This document shows positions 27,645-36,280 of a stretch of 64,000 nucleotides of DNA, piece by piece. The stretch is taken from positions 62,001-126,000 of the forward strand of contig JAJQDC010000062.1 of NCBI GenBank assembly GCA_021202395.1, read 5' to 3'. A program made the translations under genes and the position numbers. Below the pieces are notes generated by a model, which saw only the letters and a program-made list of their open reading frames with translations, was not told the DNA's origin and did not search any database. The DNA is from Clostridia bacterium (GTDB lineage Bacteria > Bacillota > Clostridia > Christensenellales > Borkfalkiaceae). How positions within the stretch are numbered: the stretch's first letter is position 1; every line of letters begins with the position of its first letter.

Positions 27645-28343
27645 ATGAAAAAGCGTAATAACCTTTTAAAAAACAGCGCCATGCGGTCATATTTTACAGG
27701 TAATGCGGCAACATATCTGCTTTTGCTTATTGCCGTTTACCTTGGCACGGTATTTTCGCTTTTTATTGCCTACCCGTGGCTTGTATGCGCTTTTTACCGA
27801 TGGGAAGCAAAATATACCTATATAAACGGCAAACAGACGTATTTTGACGGCAAGGGCAGCGATTTATTCAAAAAATATATCAAGTGGCTGCTGCTTACCA
27901 TAGTTACGCTTACAATATACAAGATATGCCTTACAAAAAACGTTATAATGTGGAAGGCTGCTCACACGCATTATATCGGCGGCAGCGGAACGTCTCATTA
28001 TAACTGCGGCATAATAGAAAAGCTTTTAATGCTTGTAAAGTACTACGCTATAATAATCTGCACGCTAACAATAGGCAGCAGCTGGGCGTATTGTTACAAA
28101 ACAAAGTGGACGCTTAACCATACCGTTATAGACGGCAAAGCGCTTGATTTTTGCGGAAAAGGTTTAAACTTCTTCGGCAAAATATGGCTTACAATTTTAC
28201 TTGTTATAGTAACCTGCGGTATATACCTTTTGTGGGTGCCGACCGTTTTTAAACGTTGGGAAGTTGAACATACGGACGTTAAGTATGAAATACATTTCGG
28301 CACGCAGGGTTACGGCGCTGCGCAAAATAACAAAACGGATTAA
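27645..28343 (+). CDS. DUF898-family membrane protein
   Basis: YFTGNAATYLLLLIAVYLGT...FYRWEAKYTYINGKQTYFDGKGSDLF repeat architecture typical of DUF898. Confidence 0.7.
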   Translation: MKKRNNLLKNSAMRSYFTGNAATYLLLLIAVYLGTVFSLFIAYPWLVCAFYRWEAKYTYINGKQTYFDGKGSDLFKKYIKWLLLTIVTLTIYKICLTKNVIMWKAAHTHYIGGSGTSHYNCGIIEKLLMLVKYYAIIICTLTIGSSWAYCYKTKWTLNHTVIDGKALDFCGKGLNFFGKIWLTILLVIVTCGIYLLWVPTVFKRWEVEHTDVKYEIHFGTQGYGAAQNNKTD

Positions 28344-28346
28344 ATT

Positions 28347-28979
28347 ATGCAAAAAGATTATTTATCTGTGAGCGGGGAGCATATTACCGAAAAGGTGATA
28401 GAGCGTTCCCGCTTTATCACAACATCATGTTACGCCCAAGGCGAAGAACAGGCAAAAGAGTTTGTAGCCCGTATTTCTAAAAAATATCAGGACGCAACGC
28501 ATAACTGTTACGCATACATTGCAGACAGTCTTGGTAATTTTTTGCGTTTTTCTGACGACGGCGAGCCTTCAGGTACGGCTGGCATGCCCATTCTGGATGT
28601 AATTAAAAACAAAAAATTGTTTTGCACCGCGGTGGTGGTTACCCGCTATTTCGGCGGAATAAAGCTTGGTGCAGGCGGGCTTGTCCGTGCATACTCCGGC
28701 TGCGCTGCAGAAAATTTGCAGTCTGCAAAAAAGCTTTTATACACGCAGTGCGTCAGGCTCGTATATGTAACAGATTATGCCGTTTCGGACGTTGCTTCCC
28801 GCTATTTTTCTTCAGCAGATTGCAATGTGATAAATATTGAGTACTCAGATAAGGTTACGTTTACCATAGCAGTAAAATTGATAGATTTTTCAGCGTTTAA
28901 TACATCCGTAACCGACAGGTTAAACGGCAAAATTACATTGGTATCACAGCAGGAATTTATACACGGGTTTGAAGTTTAA
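28347..28979 (+). CDS. YigZ/IMPACT family protein
   Basis: DATHNCYAYIADSLGNFLRFSDDGEPSGTAGMPILDVIK...VVVTRYFGGIKLGAGGLVRAY. Confidence 0.92.
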   Translation: MQKDYLSVSGEHITEKVIERSRFITTSCYAQGEEQAKEFVARISKKYQDATHNCYAYIADSLGNFLRFSDDGEPSGTAGMPILDVIKNKKLFCTAVVVTRYFGGIKLGAGGLVRAYSGCAAENLQSAKKLLYTQCVRLVYVTDYAVSDVASRYFSSADCNVINIEYSDKVTFTIAVKLIDFSAFNTSVTDRLNGKITLVSQQEFIHGFEV

Positions 28980-28994
28980 CGGCAAGGTGCTTAT

Positions 28995-29876
28995 ATGTTA
29001 AAAGGTCTTATATTAATCAATGCGTATTCAGATTTAAAATCTGCACTTAACCAGTCTTTACGCCTTAAAGAAGAATTGGATAATCTTGGTGTTCAGGCTG
29101 ATATAAAGCGCAATAATTTTTTTGCCGCATATGTAAACGGAAACGGCGATATAAATAGCGCAGTAAGCGGGTATGATTTTTGTATTTACCTTGATAAAGA
29201 TAAGTATATTTCTGCAATGCTGCAAAAGTGCGGTATAAGGCTTTTTAACAGCCATAAAGCCATCTGCGATTGCGACGATAAAATGGTAACGGCAATAGAG
29301 CTTGCAAACCGCGGTATAAGAATGCCGGAAACGCTCTCCGGGTTTTTATGTTACGACGTCGATGCTCAGATAAGTGAAGAAACTCTTGACTATATAGAAT
29401 GCGCACTCGGTTACCCGATGGTCGTAAAAACAAGTTACGGCTCTTTGGGTAAAGGTGTTTATAAGGCGGACGACCGTAGCAGCCTTTATAAAATTATGTG
29501 TGAACTTAAATGCGAACCGCATCTGTTCCAGAAGTACATTGCCGAAAGTGCAGGTAAAGATCTGCGGGTAATAGTGGTAGGGGGCGAATGTATCGCCGCT
29601 ATGAAGCGTACGTCGCAAAAAGATTTCCGTTCAAATATAGAACTCGGCGGCATCGGGCAAAAATACGAAATAACACAAGAGATAAAAGACATCTGCAAAA
29701 AAGTGAGCGATGCGCTCTGTCTTGATTACTGCGGGGTTGATATTTTATTCGGTAAAGATGGTTACCTTGTATGTGAAGTAAATTCCAACGCATTCTTCGG
29801 CGGAATAGAAGGGGTAACGGGTGTAAACGTGGCTAAAGCGTATGCGGAATATATTGTAAAAGAGCTTAAAAAGTAA
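28995..29876 (+). CDS. RimK-like ATP-grasp ligase
   Basis: YPMVVKTSYGSLGKGVYKADD...LFQKYIAESAGKDLRVIVVGGECIAAMKR...CEVNSNAFFGGIEGVTGVNVAKAYAEYI. Confidence 0.85.
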   Translation: MLKGLILINAYSDLKSALNQSLRLKEELDNLGVQADIKRNNFFAAYVNGNGDINSAVSGYDFCIYLDKDKYISAMLQKCGIRLFNSHKAICDCDDKMVTAIELANRGIRMPETLSGFLCYDVDAQISEETLDYIECALGYPMVVKTSYGSLGKGVYKADDRSSLYKIMCELKCEPHLFQKYIAESAGKDLRVIVVGGECIAAMKRTSQKDFRSNIELGGIGQKYEITQEIKDICKKVSDALCLDYCGVDILFGKDGYLVCEVNSNAFFGGIEGVTGVNVAKAYAEYIVKELKK

Positions 29877-30026
29877 AAAATTTACAGGTAAGAAAACTAA
29901 TCTTAATATCAAACAAAACGGGGCAAAATTCAATTTTTGTCCCTAAATTTTACATAAAAATAAGTATTTATGTCTGACATAGTACTACGATTAATGGCAA
30001 ATATACATATTTTATACGGTTTTGCG

Positions 30027-30032
30027 TATAAT
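30027..30032 (+). promoter_or_regulatory. -10 box TATAAT 6 nt before ATG (leaderless candidate)
   Basis: GTATAAT ATCAGC ATG; -35 (TACATA) is weak. Confidence 0.45.
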
Positions 30033-30038
30033 ATCAGC

Positions 30039-30839
30039 ATGAAAAAATCAGGCGGTATTTTGCGGCAGATAAAACAGGTGTACAGCTATTATTCCGATAA
30101 ACGCTTTACAACCATATCGGGTACGCTTGTATATTTCTTTTTAATGAGCCTTGCGCCGTTTCTGTTCTGGCTTTCGCTGTTCTTCGGCAAGGTAGAAATT
30201 ACTACGCTTACATCATTGCCCATTCTTTCTGCGGCACAGCCGCTCATACAGGAACTGCAGTCGTCGGCGGCAGGCGCGACTTCGGGTGCAGGTATAATAC
30301 TGCTTGCCACAACGCTATATTCGTCTACAAATTTCTTCTTCCATTTAAGGCGCAGCGGCGAAATTATTTATGACAGTAAATTCAAAAAGGGCGGTATAAA
30401 ACTGCGGTTATATTCTTTAGTGCTTATAGCCGCAACGCTCGTCCTTACCGTAATTGCGGTAAGTGCGCTTGTGTTCGGCGGAAGGTTTTTGTCTGTAATT
30501 TTTAACGCTACTGTTACAGAGTTTATTATTTACGCTTTTGCTATTGCGGCTTTAATTGCCGTTGCCGTACTTTTGAATATATTTATTTGTCCATATAATA
30601 TTAAGCTATCCCAGGTTCTGGCTGGCAGCCTTTTAACGGTATTATTATGGCTTGTATGCGGGGTTGGTTTTGCAATTTATCTTATTTATGCTTCACCAGC
30701 AAGGCTTTACGGCAAGGTGGCGTCTATAATAGTTTTTCTTTTGTGGTGCTATCTTATGATGAACAGCTTTGTAATAGGGGTAATTTATAACGGAAGGTAT
30801 GCAGGTATCTTAATGAGTAAGAATAATTTTCTTAAATAA
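30039..30839 (+). CDS. YihY/BrkB family membrane protein
   Basis: YYSDKRFTTISGTLVYFFLMSLAPFLFWLSL...GGIKLRLYSLVLI; start MKKSGG preferred to 29970. Confidence 0.8.
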   Translation: MKKSGGILRQIKQVYSYYSDKRFTTISGTLVYFFLMSLAPFLFWLSLFFGKVEITTLTSLPILSAAQPLIQELQSSAAGATSGAGIILLATTLYSSTNFFFHLRRSGEIIYDSKFKKGGIKLRLYSLVLIAATLVLTVIAVSALVFGGRFLSVIFNATVTEFIIYAFAIAALIAVAVLLNIFICPYNIKLSQVLAGSLLTVLLWLVCGVGFAIYLIYASPARLYGKVASIIVFLLWCYLMMNSFVIGVIYNGRYAGILMSKNNFLK

Positions 30840-30892
30840 AAAACAGCCGGAACTTCAATTAAGAACCGACTGCTTATTTTTTTGTAATTAAA

Positions 30893-31765
30893 TTATCTTA
30901 CCGATACGGCGCACGCTATGGCAAGCGCTCCAGGTCCGATGTGTACCGAAACGCTTAAAGAAAGGGGGTCTATATATTCAATGGGTAAGCCTAAATACTC
31001 TTCGGCTTCCTTTTTAAATATTTCTGCTTCGGCATAATTTTCTGTATGTGCGATAAAAATTTTCATTTTACCTGCGTCGTAATGGGGCTTAAATCTTGTT
31101 TCAAGGTCTTTTTTAACTGCATCAAGCATAATTTTTTTAGCTTCATGCATTTTTCTTGTTTTTGCATACTGGTCTAACTTGTCGCCTTGTATCTGTAAAA
31201 CAGGTTTAATTTTTAAAAGAGTGCCTATTGCTGCAACGGCAGGGGTAAGCCTTCCGCCATTTTTAAGGTATTTAAGCGTATCAACGGTTATGTAGATGCT
31301 TGACTGCATAGAAGTTTCCATCAGCCAGTCGGCAATTTCTTTGCCCGTTTTGCCCTGTTTTGCAAGCTCAAGTGCATCAAGAGCCGCACATTTTTGTGTA
31401 ATAGATACACGTTTATCATCTATTACAAAAACTTTACCCGCAAATTCAGGGTCCTCTGCAAGATGCTGTGCCGAATGTACCGTTTCAGAAAGACCGCTTG
31501 AAATGGGAATATAAATCAGCTCATCGTTTTCCTTAAGAAGTTTTCTCCATGTTTCAGCCGTATCGTAAGAACTGGGCTGTGAAGATGAAACGCTTACGCT
31601 ATCGTCTTTAAGCTTTTCATAAAAGCCTTCCTGCGTAAGGTTAATATCTTCTAAAAAGGTTTTGCCATTAATAATGGCGGGGGTGGGTATAACGGTCATG
31701 CCAAGCTCTTTTGCTTCTGCCTGCGTTATGCCGCTGTTACTGTCTGCTACAATTGCTATTTTCAT
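30893..31765 (-). CDS. DegV family protein (second copy)
   Basis: MKIAIVADSNSGITQAEAKELGMTVIPTPAIINGKTFLED...LKYLKNGGRLTPAVAAIGTLLKIKPVL. Confidence 0.92.
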   Translation of the reverse strand: MKIAIVADSNSGITQAEAKELGMTVIPTPAIINGKTFLEDINLTQEGFYEKLKDDSVSVSSSQPSSYDTAETWRKLLKENDELIYIPISSGLSETVHSAQHLAEDPEFAGKVFVIDDKRVSITQKCAALDALELAKQGKTGKEIADWLMETSMQSSIYITVDTLKYLKNGGRLTPAVAAIGTLLKIKPVLQIQGDKLDQYAKTRKMHEAKKIMLDAVKKDLETRFKPHYDAGKMKIFIAHTENYAEAEIFKKEAEEYLGLPIEYIDPLSLSVSVHIGPGALAIACAVSVR

Positions 31766-31839
31766 AAATCGAACTTTAACTCCTTTTAAAGTATATTATT
31801 TATTGTACTACATATAAAATATTAAGTCAAATAAAAAAT

Positions 31840-31880
31840 ACTCAGGGTAAAAGTATATAAGCTTTTACCCTGATTTTGCA
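31840..31880. terminator. Terminator hairpin
   Basis: CAGGGTAAAAGtatataaGCTTTTACCCTG. Confidence 0.75.
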
Positions 31881-31889
31881 CATAAAATA

Positions 31890-32261
31890 TTAAATTTCTG
31901 CAATACATTCAATTTCTACAAGCGCACCCTTGGGTATATCCTTAACGGCAACACAACTTCTTGCGGGTTTAGAAGTAAAGTATTTTTCGTATACGGCGTT
32001 AAATGCGGCAAAATCATTTATATCGCTTAAAAAACATACCGTCTTTACAACTTTTTCTATGTCGCTGCCTGCTGCTTCAAGCAGAAGTGCAATGTTAACG
32101 CATACCTGTTCGGTCTGACCTGCAATATCCGTTTTTTCTATATTGCCGCTTAAAGGGTTTACGGGTATCTGCCCCGATGTATATACCAGCCCGCCGCAAA
32201 TCTTTGCCTGGGAGTAGGGACCTATCGCCGCAGGTGCGTTTTTGGTGTTTACAGTTTCCAT
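31890..32261 (-). CDS. ridA: RidA family (enamine/imine deaminase)
   Basis: NAPAAIGPYSQAKICGGLVYTSGQIPVNP...ARSCVAVKDIPKGALVEIECIA; next to ilvA. Confidence 0.92.
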   Translation of the reverse strand: METVNTKNAPAAIGPYSQAKICGGLVYTSGQIPVNPLSGNIEKTDIAGQTEQVCVNIALLLEAAGSDIEKVVKTVCFLSDINDFAAFNAVYEKYFTSKPARSCVAVKDIPKGALVEIECIAEI

Positions 32262-32271
32262 AATGCCTCCT

Positions 32272-33474
32272 TTAAAGAAGCTTAAAGCCTGCTGCTTTAA
32301 GGCTGTCTTCTATAAGTTTTATATGCTCAAAATCTCTTGTTTCCATCTGTATCCTAAGGTAACATCCGTTTATATCAGAACCTTCGTTAGAACGTTCATG
32401 CAGTACAGATGTTACGTTGCCGCCGCAGTCTGCAATAATTTTAGAAACAGCTACAAGCTGGCCGGGTTTATCCACAAGTTCAAGCGTTTCGCGCGCCGTC
32501 CTGCCGCTCATCAAAAGACCGCGGTTTATCACACGGGACAGTATGGTAACGTCTATATTGCCGCCCGATATAAGGCAGCAAACTTTTTTGCCTTTTACGT
32601 CGGGTATTTTATTGTACATTACGGCGGCAAGCGACACTGCACCGGCGCCTTCTGCAATCATTTTCTGCTTTTCTATCAAATCGAGTATGGCAGCAGAAAC
32701 CTGGTCGTCGGTTACCGTAACAACCCCGTCTACATAATTTGAACAGTATTCAAAAGTATTAACACCCGGCTCTTTTACGGCAATGCCGTCTGCTATGGTA
32801 GAAACTGAAGGAAGGGTAATAATCTTTTTTTCTTCAATAGACTGCTTCATGCTTGGTGCGCCTGCTGCCTGCACGCCGTAAACCCTTATATTTGGGTTAA
32901 GGCTTTTAACGGCAAAAGCAACGCCGGAAATAAGACCGCCGCCGCCAACGGGTACAACAATAACGTCTACGTCTTTAAGCTGGTTAATAATTTCAAGACC
33001 TATTGTAGCCTGACCTGCAATTACGTCGGTATCGTCAAAGGGGTGTATAAAGGTGTAGCCCTTTTCTTCTTTAAGTTTTTCGGCATAGTTATGGGCGTCG
33101 TCGTAAACACCCGGTACAAGCACAACTTCAGCACCGTAGCTTTTGGTAGCTTCCACTTTAGAAATAGGTGCGCCGTCGGGCATACAGATTATAGACTTGA
33201 TGCCGAATTTTTTGGATGCAAGAGCAACGCCCTGCGCATGGTTGCCCGCCGAGCAGGCTATAACGCCGCACTTTTTTTCTTGTTCAGATAGCTGAGATAT
33301 TTTGTAGTACGCACCGCGCACCTTAAAACTTCCCGTAACCTGTAAATTTTCTGTTTTAAGGTAAATTTCACTTCCGCTCATTTCAGAAAGAACGGGGGAG
33401 TAGATTATATCCGTTTCCCTTACCGTATCTTTAAGAACGTAGCTTGCGTGATAAACTTTGTCCAAAGTAAGCAT
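32272..33474 (-). CDS. ilvA: Threonine ammonia-lyase
   Basis: LKTENLQVTGSFKVRGAYYKI (PLP Lys), CSAGNHAQGVA, VPVGGGGLISG; C-terminal ACT-like domain. Confidence 0.92.
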   Translation of the reverse strand: MLTLDKVYHASYVLKDTVRETDIIYSPVLSEMSGSEIYLKTENLQVTGSFKVRGAYYKISQLSEQEKKCGVIACSAGNHAQGVALASKKFGIKSIICMPDGAPISKVEATKSYGAEVVLVPGVYDDAHNYAEKLKEEKGYTFIHPFDDTDVIAGQATIGLEIINQLKDVDVIVVPVGGGGLISGVAFAVKSLNPNIRVYGVQAAGAPSMKQSIEEKKIITLPSVSTIADGIAVKEPGVNTFEYCSNYVDGVVTVTDDQVSAAILDLIEKQKMIAEGAGAVSLAAVMYNKIPDVKGKKVCCLISGGNIDVTILSRVINRGLLMSGRTARETLELVDKPGQLVAVSKIIADCGGNVTSVLHERSNEGSDINGCYLRIQMETRDFEHIKLIEDSLKAAGFKLL

Positions 33475-33566
33475 AAAATTAAGTTCTGTAAATTTAGTTC
33501 ACGTTAAATTATATCTTTTATTGCGGTAAAAGTCAATTAAAGGCATACAAAATCAAAAGGAGTTAT

Positions 33567-34301
33567 TTAATTTTTAAGTTTGCCCATTATCAGGTGATAT
33601 GTACGCTTTATAAAATCTTCATAGTTGTTTAAGATTACGCTGTCGTTAAAAGGGTCTTTTATCTTGTTTGAATATTCCATTAAATCATTATCATTAATGA
33701 CGCTTCTGTAATACTCCGCATATTCTTTGCTGTTTGAATAGTGGTAGTTAAGCGATTTTTCTTTTAATTTAATAAGAGTAACAAGAGTTTTATCAGGCGT
33801 ATGGTAGAATATATTCGGGTCATCGCGCGATAACGCAAGGTATTTATCAAGGTTGTGTTCAGAGATTACGTCGTATCTTTTAAATTCACCGCCGTTGCTG
33901 TAATAAGGCACTTTCTCAAAAATGATAAAAATCTGAAAATAAGGTATAGAATTAGCCCTGATGTTTGCAGTTTCACCCAGCATATTTTCAAAGTAATTGT
34001 TGCTGTTTTGCGAATAGTTGCGCATAACAAACTTTACTGCATAGCCGGCTACAGCTTTACCGTTACGGTATATAGTTATATCAACGTTTTTGGGATAATA
34101 CCTGCCGTCGATATTTCCTTCTTTGTCGTTTCCGTATCCCTGTGATTTTATTACAAAATCATTGCCTAAGAGTTCTTGCAAATCCTTTGCAATATGTCCG
34201 TGCAATGTTTTTAATTTAGCAGTACTTCTTGAAGTGCCGACAGATAAATATACAGCAAAAGATTGCTTAATTACCTGTAAAAATTCTTCATTAGTCATCA
34301 T
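33567..34301 (-). CDS. Probable restriction endonuclease (PD-(D/E)XK-like) of RM cluster
   Basis: Overlaps end of MTase [46 protein letters not shown] is nuclease-core-like. Specific family not recognised. Confidence 0.55.
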   Translation of the reverse strand: MMTNEEFLQVIKQSFAVYLSVGTSRSTAKLKTLHGHIAKDLQELLGNDFVIKSQGYGNDKEGNIDGRYYPKNVDITIYRNGKAVAGYAVKFVMRNYSQNSNNYFENMLGETANIRANSIPYFQIFIIFEKVPYYSNGGEFKRYDVISEHNLDKYLALSRDDPNIFYHTPDKTLVTLIKLKEKSLNYHYSNSKEYAEYYRSVINDNDLMEYSNKIKDPFNDSVILNNYEDFIKRTYHLIMGKLKN

Positions 34302-35748
34302 ATAGTAACCCCATATCAAAAGATAATTTATAGTCAAGGTAAGCCTTTACGTCTTTTGAAGAAAAAGTATAATAACCGCCGCTTTTATATTTACCGAGTA
34401 AAGATATATAGGTAGCAAACTCTTCATCATACAAAGCTTTTTTAATCGTATTAAAATCTATGGTATCGCTTATTATATACAAACCGCCGTAAACACCTGT
34501 TCCTGGCGGCGCATCAATTATTTTTAAATCATTACTGTTTCTTATAAGGGCATTGATAGCTAATTTGTTTTTATATGTGTCGTTAATTGCTTGTGATCTG
34601 CCAAAGGCATACCAATAGTTATAATCATCTTTTTCATTGCTTCTTTTTTGCAAAGCAGCTTTATTTTTTGTAAGGTAAGAGTATATATTTTTATCTTTTT
34701 CCATTTCATTTTCAGGAATCAGCTGCCCGTTTTTATCATACGGATAAAATATTTTACTTTGTTTTCCTGTAGATGCTTTTATAACAGGTATCAGATAATC
34801 GGACTCAAAGTTGAAATCGCCTATAAATACTTTATCGCAAAGAGTGGCATACCCGTTTTTTACCATTAAGTTACTGTGGCTAAGATTATTAAAAATTTTT
34901 TTCAACAACTTTAATTCTTTTTTATATCCGAAATAGAAATTATCGCTAATATAAAATTCATTTGACTTTACATTATCTACATAATAGGGAATTAAATTAA
35001 CTTCGTCGTACCTGTATTAACTTATGGCTTGTTCACTTTTTATTTTCTTTAAAATTGTTATAGCGGTATAGGTAGTGGCGTTAAACGCCTGAAAATGCTG
35101 TAAATCAATAATTTTTTCTATTAAATTATTAACTATCAGTTGTTTGCGCATATAGCTGCCGGCTAAACTATTAAAGTAGGAACTTGGCGTTATATATCCC
35201 AAAACACCTGTTTTGTTTAGCATTTTTAAGCCGATTTCAAAAAATACGATGTATAAATCTGTCATTCCGCCTTGGGAAAAAGAAAAAGATTTAATTTTAT
35301 TAAAATTATCACCTAAATTATGAACCCGTACATAGGGCGGGTTGCCGAGAACGTAATCGATTTTGCCGTTATATTTTGTTACCGTTAGCGCGTCCGCGCA
35401 AATTATATCCCAGCAAATATTATTTATACCAAAGTTAAGAGCAATATCGTTTAAGCGGCAGATACATTTTTTACATTCATTTTGGTTAATTTCTATCCCG
35501 TGAATATAAGTTTCAAGTTCGGTTTTTATAATATCAGCATCAATTCTTTGTTCAAAAGCAATATTACAATATCTTGTAACAATCTCAGTTAAAAAAGCCC
35601 CGTCGCCGCAACTGTTATCAATAACGTGCTTTTGTAAAATATTTTTTCCATAGTATCCAGACATATCTAAAATATTTTGTACTATAAAGTTGGGAGTGTA
35701 TACCTGACCTGACAATTTAACAGAGCCTTTTGTTTCTTTAAAATCCAT
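34291..35748 (-). pseudogene. N6-adenine DNA methyltransferase (TaqI/Eco57I-type), interrupted by one in-frame TAA
   Basis: ORFs 35017-35748 (YTPNFIVQNILD, NSCGDGAFL, NPPYVRV) and 34291-34908 are in the same frame (1458 nt = 486 codons); only TAA at 35017-35019 breaks it. Confidence 0.75.
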
Positions 35749-35761
35749 ATAATTAAATCCT

Positions 35762-35870
35762 TTCTCTAAAGCAGATAATATTTTCGCTATAATATTAATA
35801 TTTTACCGCAATAGAGAAATTATGTCAATACTATTGAGAAAGTAATTTTCTCTAAAAAGTAATAAAATAA
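35762..35870. promoter_or_regulatory. Divergent regulatory region with repeated TTTCTCTA/TAGAGAAA-type sites
   Basis: CTTTCTCTAA, TAGAGAAAT, TTGAGAAAG, TTTTCTCTAA between MTase and XRE gene. Confidence 0.5.
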
Positions 35871-35896
35871 TGCTATAGATTTAATTAAGGGTTGTT

Positions 35897-36226
35897 ATGG
35901 ATAACAAAGAAATCGGCGGAAGAATAAAAAAATACAGGGAAGAAAGGGGGTGGAAGCAATATACGCTTGCTATTGAAGCGGGCGTTGCTGCAAGTTATAT
36001 CCCTGACCTTGAAAGCGGAAAAAAGTGCCCCACAGTGCAAACGTTAGAACAAATATGCTATGCATTTAATATTTCATTGTCTGAATTTTTTGCCGATGAT
36101 GAGCGCATAATAAACGAAAGCCCTATAGAAGGGCTTTCTGTAGCAGAAAGCGAGCTGGTTCATTACTTTCGTAAATTGCCTTCAACAAAACAGCGGGCTA
36201 TAATTACTTTGATAGAAAATAAATAA
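35897..36226 (+). CDS. XRE-family HTH regulator (possible RM controller protein)
   Basis: IKKYREERGWKQYTLAIEAGVAASYIPDLESGKKCPTVQTLEQICYAFNISLSEFF; divergent from MTase. Confidence 0.8.
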   Translation: MDNKEIGGRIKKYREERGWKQYTLAIEAGVAASYIPDLESGKKCPTVQTLEQICYAFNISLSEFFADDERIINESPIEGLSVAESELVHYFRKLPSTKQRAIITLIENK

Positions 36227-36280
36227 ATTAACAAAATAATAAGCCGCCGACTACTTATTAGTCAGCGGCTATAAATTTAA

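Noticed and set aside
35897-36226. XRE gene as a solitary phage repressor
   Set aside because: No phage genes nearby; divergent MTase and shared operator-like sites fit RM control better.
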